NCBI GenBank assembly: GCA_001001345.1
Contig: LCKI01000001.1
Coordinates: 64,339-121,408 of the forward strand
Source of the DNA: Parcubacteria group bacterium GW2011_GWC1_45_14
GTDB lineage: Bacteria > Patescibacteriota > Minisyncoccia > Moranbacterales > GWC2-37-73
DNA length: 57,070 bases
Direction of reading: 5' to 3'
Of the stretch, positions 7,903 to 15,108 are shown in pieces (the first letter of the stretch is position 1; each line of letters starts with the position of its first letter). A program made the translations under genes and the position numbers. The notes under the pieces were generated by a model, which ran no database searches, had not been told where the DNA came from, and saw only the letters and a list, made by a program, of their open reading frames with translations.

Positions 7903-9060
7903 ATGAAAAAAAAGGGAACTCGCTCCATTTTACGTAAAGAATTTTTTGGAGGAACATTGTTTGATGTGATTAGTGGGAAAAGGGTATATATTAGCAATGA
8001 GGAATACGCAGAGATTAAGAAAGTAGGCGAATTATCAATTGCTCTTCAGGGAGAGTTAAGGTTCTCAGGACATGTTGAACTGGTTGAGCCAGAATATCTT
8101 TTCCCGAACGGTTTTAGTTCCCCAGATACCGTCTTTTTCGAACTTACTAAATCATGTAATCTTCGTTGCTCGCATTGTCTAAATGATTCTGGAGTAGTAT
8201 CAAGCAATGAAACTAGTACGAGTCAGAAAATTGCTTCACTGCGGAGCGCTGCGAGGGCAGGTGTTCAAGAGGTGAGATTTACAGGTGGGGAACCTTTGAT
8301 GCATATTGATATTTGCACACTTATTGAAACAGCGTCAGTATTGAATATGAGATCCTCTATGGGGACTAATGCTACTTTAGTAACTGCGGCCATGGCAAAG
8401 GATTTGGTTAGGAGTGGCTTATGCTCATCAATAGTAAGTATTGAAGGAGATGAAAAAACTCACGATTTGATTAGAGGAAATGGAAGTTATAAAAGAGCAT
8501 TGGCGGGATTGATAAACCTAATGGATCAAGGCATTGATGTTCGTATAAATATGGTATTGATGAAATCAAACATCTCAAGCATCGTTTCTGTTTTAGAATT
8601 GTCGAGCAAGCTTAATATTCCTATTTTTTTGCGTAGATTTGTTCCTTCTGGTAGAGGCATGGAAAATCAAGGGGAGGTGCTTACTGCCAATGATTATGAG
8701 AAATTGCGAATGGATCTTGAAAAATATTTACTGGAGCCAAGAGGACTAGTTCAGGGGCATTATTTGGCAGAAAAGAAAGCTGAGATCAGAGCAAGTCTGC
8801 CGTTTACGAGGTATAGTTGCAGCGCGGGACAGCGTGGAATTATCATAACCCCAAATGGGCATGTGCATACTTGCGGTTTCCTCGCAATGCTCGGAGAGAA
8901 GGTCTTAGGAAAAACTCCAGAAGAAGAAATTTCTATTATCTGGAAAAGATTAACGGAATCAAATCATATGGAATTTTTGAGGAAAAAACTTGATTTGCAC
9001 AATGCTGGGAATGAGCAGATTGTTACTAATTGTCTTGCTATTCCAAAAATCTACCGATAA
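7903..9060 (+). CDS. Radical SAM protein with SPASM-like C-terminus
   Basis: 385 aa; AAAGGAGG stands 9 nt before the ATG. Residues 10-60 resemble a PqqD-like leader module (KEFFGGTLFDVISGKRVYI). The radical SAM [4Fe-4S] motif C-x3-C-x2-C is SCNLRCSHC (Cys near 85, 89, 92), followed by the SAM-binding FTGGEP. C-terminal cysteines (YSCSAGQRG near 306, HTCGF near 324, NCLAI near 378) suggest at least one auxiliary cluster of the SPASM/twitch type. Such enzymes modify peptides or make cofactors. The substrate is unknown: I find no convincing precursor peptide. It is the first gene of an operon with the P-loop gene 25 nt downstream. It differs in codon use from core genes. Confidence 0.85.
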   Translation: MKKKGTRSILRKEFFGGTLFDVISGKRVYISNEEYAEIKKVGELSIALQGELRFSGHVELVEPEYLFPNGFSSPDTVFFELTKSCNLRCSHCLNDSGVVSSNETSTSQKIASLRSAARAGVQEVRFTGGEPLMHIDICTLIETASVLNMRSSMGTNATLVTAAMAKDLVRSGLCSSIVSIEGDEKTHDLIRGNGSYKRALAGLINLMDQGIDVRINMVLMKSNISSIVSVLELSSKLNIPIFLRRFVPSGRGMENQGEVLTANDYEKLRMDLEKYLLEPRGLVQGHYLAEKKAEIRASLPFTRYSCSAGQRGIIITPNGHVHTCGFLAMLGEKVLGKTPEEEISIIWKRLTESNHMEFLRKKLDLHNAGNEQIVTNCLAIPKIYR

Positions 9061-9085
9061 AGCCTATTATTCGCGGGAGGTCATC

Positions 9086-9631
9086 ATGCTTATAGGACTT
9101 GCAGGGCTGCATGGTGCAGGCAAAACAAATCTGGCGCATCTTTTGCAGAAAAGAAAAGGATGGAATTATCTGAACAAGAGAGATGTCTTGATTGAACTAT
9201 ATAAAGAAACAGGAGATATATTCTTTGAAAAAAAATTCATGGATTGGTACAGGGGCTTGTATGTCTCATTAGGCTCATTTGAAGTTATGTCATTAATAAT
9301 GGCGAAATCTTTTTATGTTGACACCTGTATTACGGTAGTTGATGCCATTCATGGTCTGGAAGAGTGGAAAGCGGTAAAGAAAATATGTCCGAGAGCTATA
9401 TTAGTTGGTGTATTTTCTCCAAAAGAGGTTCGTCGCAGAAGAAATGATCCAGGAGATGATGTCCTGGATAAAAAAAGAATATCCTATTGGCATGAAAGAT
9501 TACATGAAGGGTATGAGCAGTGTCTTCTTGCGGAGGTTGAGTGGGCTTTCTCTGGAGTTGTTTCAATCGATATTCAAGGAATGGAATGCGATGAATTGGA
9601 AGCTTATATAATGAAAAGAGTTTATGAATAA
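9086..9631 (+). CDS. P-loop kinase-like ATPase
   Basis: 181 aa from ATG 9086, preceded by GGGAGG; the longer ORF-track start overlaps the radical SAM gene. Walker A is GLAGLHGAGKTN at residues 4-15. The layout (short, VVDAIHGLEEW in the middle, a LID-like RRRRNDPGDD near residue 115) resembles dephospho-CoA kinase and small-molecule kinase families. A true identity with CoaE is doubtful because the protein is embedded in an accessory operon. It probably acts on the same pathway as the radical SAM enzyme. The micropeptide ORF overlaps its stop. Confidence 0.75.
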   Translation: MLIGLAGLHGAGKTNLAHLLQKRKGWNYLNKRDVLIELYKETGDIFFEKKFMDWYRGLYVSLGSFEVMSLIMAKSFYVDTCITVVDAIHGLEEWKAVKKICPRAILVGVFSPKEVRRRRNDPGDDVLDKKRISYWHERLHEGYEQCLLAEVEWAFSGVVSIDIQGMECDELEAYIMKRVYE

Positions 9632-9683
9632 AACGGTGCTAATATTTATAATTATCCTTTTTTCTTTATTCGCATTCAATTGA
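9624..9683 (+). CDS. Possible 19-aa hydrophobic micropeptide
   Basis: Too short for the ORF track. ATG 9624 overlaps the stop of the P-loop gene (ATGAATAA), a layout typical of translational coupling. The product MNKTVLIFIIILFSLFAFN is one lysine plus a membrane-length hydrophobic stretch. It ends 7 nt before the operon terminator, so the coding space is used exactly. It could be a membrane micropeptide, a bare signal sequence or a decayed gene. There is no homologue I recognise. Confidence 0.35.
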   Translation: MNKTVLIFIIILFSLFAFN

Positions 9684-9689
9684 CAACCG

Positions 9690-9724
9690 AAGTCCTTCTG
9701 ATAAAATTCAGAAGGACTTTTTTG
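9690..9724 (+). terminator. Terminator of the radical SAM operon
   Basis: AAGTCCTTCTG and CAGAAGGACTT form a perfect 11-bp stem with an 8-nt loop, followed by a T run. Confidence 0.87.
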
Positions 9725-9747
9725 TTTAAAAATACTTGATTAAATTT

Positions 9748-10164
9748 ATGCTGATAAGAAAAGCGGGGGCTATAATATTAAGTAGTGACAGCTCAGACAA
9801 AGTGGGGCTTATTTATAGAACCAAGCAAAAAGACTGGTCTTTTCCAAAGGGTCATATTGAGAGTGAAGAAAGTAGTTTTGAGGCAATGATAAGGGAAGTT
9901 GTCGAAGAATCTGGATTGAAAGTAAAACTTTTACAAGAACTTCCAGATATGAATTATGTGGATTCGCAAGGGAATGAAGTTTTAATATCTATGTATTTAG
10001 TGAAATCCATGGACGATAATAATACTTTCGGAAAATCCGGAGATGATGTCGTTGAATGGGTGAAAATTGAGGAGGTTTCCGAGATCCTGACGTATGAAAA
10101 TTTGAAAAAATACTACAGGGAAATATTACCTATCATTTTTTCGTATAAATCTGTTCAGGAATAA
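9748..10164 (+). CDS. Nudix hydrolase
   Basis: 138 aa from ATG 9748; the ORF-track start is a TTG four codons earlier. The Nudix box is complete (GHIESEESS...REVVEESGL fits G-x5-E-x7-REUxEExGU), so it can bind Mg2+ and hydrolyse a nucleoside diphosphate derivative. WSFPKGH just before the box is typical of diadenosine-polyphosphate-like Nudix proteins (MutT/Ap4A group). No Shine-Dalgarno. It overlaps the convergent ATP-grasp gene by 32 nt. It follows the radical SAM operon but is separated by a terminator. Confidence 0.87.
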   Translation: MLIRKAGAIILSSDSSDKVGLIYRTKQKDWSFPKGHIESEESSFEAMIREVVEESGLKVKLLQELPDMNYVDSQGNEVLISMYLVKSMDDNNTFGKSGDDVVEWVKIEEVSEILTYENLKKYYREILPIIFSYKSVQE

Positions 10165-10963
10165 GTGATAAGCTTATGTCGTCTTTAGTTTTATTAAGGT
10201 GCTTTACAAATTCAAAACGAGCCTTCTCTGAGCCAAAAAATGCTGAAGCCGGATTAATATCAATAAACCAGTATCGAAGTGTTTTTTTACATAAGATTAG
10301 ATCGAAAGAAAAAACATTCAACTTCAGTGCCTGTTCCAGAATCGAAAGATCTTTTTTAATGGATTGAATCGCGGACATGGGCGGGGCATAATTCTGGGGA
10401 TTGTTTATTAAGAATCCATTAATATAATAAAACTTTATCAAGACCCTATTGGGAGCATTCATGCTTTCTTCTAAGTAAAAGTCTATCTCGTCATTTTTTA
10501 ATGTGTTTATAAAATTAAAAAATGATTGTTTATTATAAAATTCTTGAGTGAATGTTGCCTGTTGCTGACTTTTGGCATAAGCGGGAAATTTTAAAAAAGT
10601 CGCAGCAAGGATTAATGAATTAATAGAATTAGCCGAGATGCTTTCTGGTACCGATAGCCCACTCCTTTTGATGCGTTGCTGTATGCAGAATTTTGATTTT
10701 TCACCGGATAGGAATGTTTTGTTTATTATATGACAAGGGAAATTTTCCAAAAAGGATATATATCTTCCGGAATGCAAGGAATTGGTCAGAAAATAAATCA
10801 CTTTACCATGCCAGTTGAAACTGACGAAGTTATCATTCAGCAATATATCTTCAATGAATAGTATAGTGCAGAATTCTTCTTTGGAATTACACATAGATTG
10901 AATAAGTGCTGCCCCATCAAGATATGGTTCTTTTTTCGATAATATTAATATTATTGTGTTCAT
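10133..10963 (-). CDS. ATP-grasp-like protein
   Basis: 276 aa, AT-rich. I assign it to the ATP-grasp fold from order and spacing rather than one motif. There is an N-terminal alpha/beta part; then KSKFCIQQRIKRSGLSVPESI (the usual 'K....L...GI.VP.s' entry of the fold); then KFPAYAKSQ, FYLEESMN, LIKFYYINGF; and near the end FDLILCKKTLRYWFIDINP with the D-x-N metal ligands. Such enzymes join a carboxylate to an amine or thiol with ATP (RimK, peptide-ligase type). Convergent with the Nudix gene and with its own strong promoter. The substrate is unknown; a role beside the radical SAM genes is only inferred from proximity. Confidence 0.6.
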   Translation of the reverse strand: MNTIILILSKKEPYLDGAALIQSMCNSKEEFCTILFIEDILLNDNFVSFNWHGKVIYFLTNSLHSGRYISFLENFPCHIINKTFLSGEKSKFCIQQRIKRSGLSVPESISANSINSLILAATFLKFPAYAKSQQQATFTQEFYNKQSFFNFINTLKNDEIDFYLEESMNAPNRVLIKFYYINGFLINNPQNYAPPMSAIQSIKKDLSILEQALKLNVFSFDLILCKKTLRYWFIDINPASAFFGSEKARFEFVKHLNKTKDDISLSLIPEQIYTKK

Positions 10964-10986
10964 TGAAATATAAAGTTAATTAGAGG

Positions 10987-11015
10987 ATATTATGCTATAA
11001 TTACATTAATGTCAA
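10987..11015 (-). promoter_or_regulatory. Promoter of the ATP-grasp gene
   Basis: On the minus strand TTGACA (11015-11010), 17-nt spacer, TAATAT. The ATG follows 24 nt downstream. A TGCTATAAT extended -10 on the plus strand (10992-11000) overlaps it. Confidence 0.65.
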
Positions 11016-11017
11016 CC

Positions 11018-11234
11018 TATGCCTGTCGATGAGATGTCGTATCTGTTCAAGAAATTCTCCCGCGGAAAAGACACCGGCAGGCTCCACGCCAGCGGAACCG
11101 GAACCGGACTCGGACTTTATGTCGGCAAAAACATCGTCGACGCCCACCACGGAAAAGTCTGGGTGGAATCCGACGGGGAAGGCAAAGGCTCGAGGTTTAT
11201 CATCGAACTTCCGATAGAGCAACCGGCAGGGTAA
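11018..11234 (+). pseudogene. 3' remnant of a sensor histidine kinase
   Basis: About 71 codons equal to the end of the kinase at 4919-6553: FKKFSRGKDTGRLHASG, then the G2 box and the ELPIEQPA end. It starts inside the G1/F region, so H-box, N-box and most of the ATP site are missing. A 6-nt tandem duplication (GGAACCGGAACC) adds Thr-Gly within the G2 box. Its G/C-rich codons match the core genome, unlike the ATP-grasp gene just before it. It cannot be an active kinase. It marks the right border of the AT-rich island. Confidence 0.85.
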
Positions 11235-11288
11235 ACAATTTTGAAATTTAGAATTTAAATTTTGATTGAATTTAGAATTTAAAAAAAT
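11235..11288. repeat. AT-rich word-repeat spacer
   Basis: Two copies of GAATTTAGAATTTAAA-like words separated by AAATTTTGATT fill the gap before the CYTH gene. The same words in inverted form follow that gene. Confidence 0.6.
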
Positions 11289-11825
11289 ATGGAAATCGAA
11301 TTAAGAGCGAAAGTCTCAAACCCGCAATTATTGGAAGAAAAATTGAAAGGATTGTCTGGTATTGTTGAGAAAAAAAGTAATGAACGTCAGGTTGATACTT
11401 ACTTGAAACAAGAAAATGACGAAGAAAGGAAAATGATAGTTCGTATTCGTAAGAATTACGAAAAGAATAGTGCTATATTGACTTTCAAGGGTAAGTCTAA
11501 AAATGAACATGATATAGCTTGGCAGGATTACGATACTCCTATTGAGGATCCTGAGAGGTTGGAGAGCGTACTCGTTAACAACGGATATGTGTATGTTTGC
11601 TTGATTGATAAGGTTAGGCAAAGTTTTGGATATGGAGATTTCGAAATCAATATTGATAATATCCGTGATTTAGGATTATTTGTTGAAATTGAAAAACAAG
11701 GCGAGGAGGATAGCGTTGAAGTGGTGAAAAAAGAAATCATAGAATTATTAAGCACTCTTGGTATAAGTGAGTCTGATATTATTACTCAGGGATATGTGCA
11801 ATTGGTTTTGAATAAGGAAAAATAA
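11289..11825 (+). CDS. CYTH-domain protein (CyaB/ThTPase-like)
   Basis: 178 aa covering one complete CYTH triphosphate-tunnel domain. The N-terminal signature is MEIELRAKV (E-x-E-x-K type). The following strands carry the alternating basic and acidic residues expected in the tunnel (MIVRIRKNY, ILTFKGK, FEINIDNI, LFVEIEKQG). Members are class IV adenylate cyclases, thiamine triphosphatases or tripolyphosphatases acting with Mg2+ or Mn2+. The residues do not decide which. It is monocistronic, bracketed by word-repeat spacers. Confidence 0.85.
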   Translation: MEIELRAKVSNPQLLEEKLKGLSGIVEKKSNERQVDTYLKQENDEERKMIVRIRKNYEKNSAILTFKGKSKNEHDIAWQDYDTPIEDPERLESVLVNNGYVYVCLIDKVRQSFGYGDFEINIDNIRDLGLFVEIEKQGEEDSVEVVKKEIIELLSTLGISESDIITQGYVQLVLNKEK

Positions 11826-11888
11826 TTTCATCATTAAGGAATTGGAATTTGATTCAAAATTCAAAATTCTAAATTCAAAATTAAATTC
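11826..11888. repeat. AT-rich word-repeat spacer
   Basis: TTCAAAATTCAAAATTCTAAATTCAAAATT words, the inverse of the spacer at 11235-11288. The two could pair across the CYTH transcript. Confidence 0.6.
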
Positions 11889-12344
11889 ATGAAGGTTCAA
11901 GACATCATGACCAAGGATGTGATCACGGTTCCTGTTGACGGGCCGATCGATCTCGTAGCGCGCATTCTTATTGAAAACAGGATCCATGGGATTCCGGTCG
12001 TTGATGACAGCGGGAAGCTCGTTGGTATCGTCACTGAGACGGATTTTTTCACCAAGGATTCCGCGAAGTTTAATCTGCTCTCGTACATCGAATTTATCAG
12101 GAAAAACAAGCCTGCTGGCCAGATGACCAAGGAAGAAAAAGACCACATCATAAGTTTAATCAATTCGACCGTCGCCGACATCATGTCGGACAAATGCGTG
12201 ACAGTGGATCAGGAGGATGAGATTGAGAAACTCTTGGGGGTTTTTCGGGAAACCAGGCTCAGTTCCATTCCGGTAGTGGACGGTGAAGGGGTTTTGAGAG
12301 GAATTATAACCCGTTCGGACGTGATCAAGACGATCCGGATTTAG
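11889..12344 (+). CDS. Two-CBS-domain protein
   Basis: 151 aa made of two CBS motifs only: DIMTKDVITV...IHGIPVVDDSGKLVGIVTETDF (residues 4-57) and DIMSDKCVTV...SSIPVVDGEGVLRGIITRSDV (97-146), linked by a charged helix. CBS pairs bind adenine nucleotides (AMP, ATP, SAM) and regulate a partner. No catalytic domain is attached, so it is either a free-standing regulator or an energy sensor. The target is not evident from the neighbours. Confidence 0.9.
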   Translation: MKVQDIMTKDVITVPVDGPIDLVARILIENRIHGIPVVDDSGKLVGIVTETDFFTKDSAKFNLLSYIEFIRKNKPAGQMTKEEKDHIISLINSTVADIMSDKCVTVDQEDEIEKLLGVFRETRLSSIPVVDGEGVLRGIITRSDVIKTIRI

Positions 12345-12389
12345 GGGTTCATTGGGATTTTTATTTTAATGTTAAAAATTCGATAAATT

Positions 12390-12597
12390 AACTTTTCTTC
12401 GCATGAAGAAAAGTTACAAAAGAAATGCCGCACGTGCTCGCGCTGGCCGGATTCTGGCGCTTAATCGCTAAAATTTACACTCCGCTGCGCTGCGTTTCAA
12501 AATTTCTTCACGCTCACGCGCTTGAATCCGGAAACGCGCTTCGCAATGTGCGGAGATGGGATACGAAATACAAAAAACGCCACAAGGGTGTTTTTTT
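12390..12597 (+). other. Large nested hairpin element before proS (candidate structured RNA)
   Basis: The ~330-base gap holds a perfect 11-bp hairpin (AACTTTTCTTC-GCAT-GAAGAAAAGTT, 12390-12415). Next are nested stems CCGCAC/GTGCGG (12428-12433 with 12548-12553) and CCGGATTC/GAATCCGG (12447-12454 with 12524-12531), enclosing GC-rich hairpins, then a terminator. The ORF 12425-12619 is probably not translated: it has no Shine-Dalgarno, is Arg/His/Ala-rich, and its sequence is explained by the stems. Confidence 0.5.
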
Positions 12598-12598
12598 G
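12572..12598 (+). terminator. Rho-independent terminator
   Basis: AAAAAACGCC, loop ACAAG, GGTGTTTTTTT; closes the structured element before proS. Confidence 0.7.
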
Positions 12599-12675
12599 TT
12601 GATTTTAAGTAGGAATTAGTATAATATGCAGATATCCTAATAAGCTAATGAAGCTACAAGCTACAAGCTATTCAT

Positions 12676-13911
12676 ATGAAACAATCCCGACTTACTACCA
12701 AGACTAGGAAAGAGGCGCCGAAGGACGAGGTCAGCCTCAACGCCCAGCTTCTGATGCGCGCAGGATTCGTGGATAAACTCACAGCGGGAGTGTATTCTTT
12801 CTTGCCTTTGGGATTTAGGGTGCTCAAAAAAATCGAAAACATCATCCGCGAAGAGATGGTCGCCGTGGGCGGACAGGAGATTTTGATGCCGACGCTTCAC
12901 CCCAAAGCGAATTGGGAGCAGACCGGAAGATGGGACACTATGGACGACCTCTATAAAGTCGAGGACGCGAGCGGAAGGCAGTTCGGACTTGGGCCGACCC
13001 ATGAGGAAGTCGTGGTTCCCTTGATGCAGAAATTCGCCAACTCATATAAGGATTTCCCTTTCGCGGTTTTCCAGATCCAAAACAAATTTCGTATGGAGCT
13101 TCGTGCCAAATCGGGGCTGATGCGTGGGAGGGAATTTTTTATGAAGGATCTTTATTCTTTCCATTTGGACGAGAAGGACATGGATGAATATTACGAAAAA
13201 GTGAAAGCTGCCTACGTCAGGATTTTCCAACGGGCGGGCATCGGGGAAAAAACCCATCTGACTTTCGCGTCCGGGGGATCCTTTTCAAAATACTCCCATG
13301 AATTCCAGACAGTCAGCGGTGCTGGCGAGGATCTGATTTATATTTGCCAGAAATGTTCGACCGCGATCAACAAGGAAATCAAGGAGGAAACGCCGGTTTG
13401 CCCCGAATGCGGAGGAGCCGATTTTTCCGAGGAGAAAGCGATCGAAACCGGAAACATCTTCAAGCTCAAAACGAAGTTCTCCGCCCCTTTCGGTTTGGAA
13501 ATCTCCGATGAAAAGGGAGAGAAGAAAACTGTCATCATGGGATGCTATGGGATCGGACTTAACCGTATGATGGGAACGGTCGTGGAGCTTTTCTCCGATG
13601 AGAAGGGGATCGTTTGGCCGCAGTCCATCGCTCCTTTCGCCGTCCATTTGATTTCTCTGAATCAGGATGAGGAAGCGCAGAGGATTTATGAACAGCTCCA
13701 AAGAGAAGGGATCGAAGTGCTATTCGACGACCGCGACGCGAGGGCCGGGGAGAAATTCGCCGATTCCGACCTTATCGGAATTCCATGGCGCGTGGTGGTG
13801 AGCGGCAAGACGATTTCCGCCGGCGGAGTGGAAGTGAAAAAGAGAAGCGAGGAAAAAGCGGAAGTGATGAGTGTGGAGGAATTGCTCAGGAAGATGAAAA
13901 TTGGAAAATAG
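12676..13911 (+). CDS. proS: Proline--tRNA ligase, short form without editing insertion
   Basis: 411 aa against about 570 in typical bacterial ProRS. Class II motifs are present: motif 1 around GFRVLKKIENIIREEM, motif 2 FRMELRAKSGLMRGREFFMKD, motif 3 GCYGIGLNRMMGTV, then an anticodon-binding domain. The ~180-aa INS editing domain between motifs 2 and 3 is replaced by a ~20-residue zinc ribbon with paired cysteines (CQKCS and CPECGG, about residues 222-243). Loss of INS implies no cis-editing of Ala-tRNA(Pro). The start has no Shine-Dalgarno. Confidence 0.97.
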   Translation: MKQSRLTTKTRKEAPKDEVSLNAQLLMRAGFVDKLTAGVYSFLPLGFRVLKKIENIIREEMVAVGGQEILMPTLHPKANWEQTGRWDTMDDLYKVEDASGRQFGLGPTHEEVVVPLMQKFANSYKDFPFAVFQIQNKFRMELRAKSGLMRGREFFMKDLYSFHLDEKDMDEYYEKVKAAYVRIFQRAGIGEKTHLTFASGGSFSKYSHEFQTVSGAGEDLIYICQKCSTAINKEIKEETPVCPECGGADFSEEKAIETGNIFKLKTKFSAPFGLEISDEKGEKKTVIMGCYGIGLNRMMGTVVELFSDEKGIVWPQSIAPFAVHLISLNQDEEAQRIYEQLQREGIEVLFDDRDARAGEKFADSDLIGIPWRVVVSGKTISAGGVEVKKRSEEKAEVMSVEELLRKMKIGK

Positions 13912-13918
13912 ATAAGTT

Positions 13919-13951
13919 AAAAAACTCTTCGTGGAAAGCGGAGAGTTTTTG
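13919..13951 (+). terminator. Terminator of proS
   Basis: AAAAACTCTTCG pairs with CGGAGAGTTTTT (one mismatch) right after the proS stop. Confidence 0.75.
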
Positions 13952-14032
13952 TTTTATGCTATTTCATTTTTGCTTGGAATGGGTTATATTGGTTGAAATA
14001 GTTTTAACACGAGTAATAAAAATTTCAATATT

Positions 14033-14956
14033 ATGCAAATAACACTTTCACAATATGCAGGGTTCTGTGAGGGGGTCGGAAGGGCGTATGACATGGTCGA
14101 GAAGATCGCCAATGATCCCAAAGTGAAAAGGCCGATTGCGGTGCTGGGTTCCCTGGTGCACAACAACGACGTGGTGAAAAGGATCGAGAAATTGGGAGTG
14201 CTTAAAGTCGAGATAGAAGGAACTTTGGAAGAAACCCTGGATAAGGTCAAGGGGAAGGTGAAAACCTTGGTGATCACGGCGCACGGTATGGGACCGAGGA
14301 TTTATGATTTGGCCAGGGAAAAAGGATTTGATTTGGTGGACACGACCTGTCCGCGGGTTCTCAAGGTGCAAAGATTGGCCAAACTTTTTTTCGACAAGAT
14401 GAGCCAGATCGTGATCATTGGGGAAAAGGACCATAAGGAAGTGAAAGGAATCAACGAGTGGGCCCAGCGAAAAGCGATTTTTGTGGAAAACGAACAGGAG
14501 CTCAATGATATAAAATTGGATGCGAAAAAGAATATAGTGGTGCTTTCGCAAACGACGCAGGACCAGGAATTCGTGGAGCACGCTTCCAATGTCATCAAGG
14601 AGAAATATCCGAAGGTGGAAGTTTTCGATTCCATTTGCCTCACGACCCATCATCGCCAGACGGAGGTCAAGCAGTTGGCCAGGGAAAACGACGTCATGGT
14701 CGTGATCGGAGCCCCTGAAAGCGCCAATTCCAACCGTCTCCATGAGATTTCCGAAAGGGTGAATGGAAAAACCCATTTCATCGAAAGGGCGGACCAGCTT
14801 GAAAAAAAATGGTTTTCATCCTGCCGAAAAGTCGGGATAAGCGCCGGCGCCTCCACCCCTTCTTGGGTTATTGATGAGGTTGTCGCAGAAATAAAAGGTT
14901 TTGGAGAGGAGTTAAATGTTCTGCATACTTCTTCTGGATGCGAATCCTCTTTGTAA
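14033..14956 (+). CDS. ispH: 4-hydroxy-3-methylbut-2-enyl diphosphate reductase (IspH/LytB)
   Basis: 307 aa, usual length. The three [4Fe-4S] cysteines are visible: AGFCEGV (C12), DTTCPRV (about C103) and DSICLTTHHRQ (about C203). Substrate residues LVHNNDVV, GEKDHKEVKG, LSQTTQ, SANSNRL and GISAGASTPSWVI are also present. It makes IPP and DMAPP at the last step of the MEP pathway, needed here at least for the lipid carrier used by MraY. The normally conserved KVH after the second Cys reads KVQ. It stands alone; no other MEP gene is in the window. Confidence 0.96.
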   Translation: MQITLSQYAGFCEGVGRAYDMVEKIANDPKVKRPIAVLGSLVHNNDVVKRIEKLGVLKVEIEGTLEETLDKVKGKVKTLVITAHGMGPRIYDLAREKGFDLVDTTCPRVLKVQRLAKLFFDKMSQIVIIGEKDHKEVKGINEWAQRKAIFVENEQELNDIKLDAKKNIVVLSQTTQDQEFVEHASNVIKEKYPKVEVFDSICLTTHHRQTEVKQLARENDVMVVIGAPESANSNRLHEISERVNGKTHFIERADQLEKKWFSSCRKVGISAGASTPSWVIDEVVAEIKGFGEELNVLHTSSGCESSL

Positions 14957-15084
14957 ACAACCAAAAATCAAGATACAAGAAACAAATAAAATACAATAAC
15001 CAAATTTCAATATTCAATCTGTTTGCAATTTCGCAAATTGCGATTTGGGATTTGCTTGGTCATTGTATCTTGGTTATTGTTTCT
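14957..15084. repeat. Long imperfect inverted word-repeat
   Basis: The 5' arm (CAAGATACAAGAAACAA, AATACAATAACCAAA) and 3' arm (TTGGTCATTGTATCTTGG, TTATTGTTTCT) are mutual imperfect complements about 100 bases long. They enclose a perfect GCAATTT-CGC-AAATTGC hairpin at 15025-15041. No gene. Confidence 0.65.
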
Positions 15085-15108
15085 CATGGCTGACAAGGGC
15101 AGTCATAT

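Noticed and set aside
12425-12619. 64-aa ORF before proS
   Set aside because: No Shine-Dalgarno, odd composition, and the DNA is accounted for by long-range stems and a terminator.
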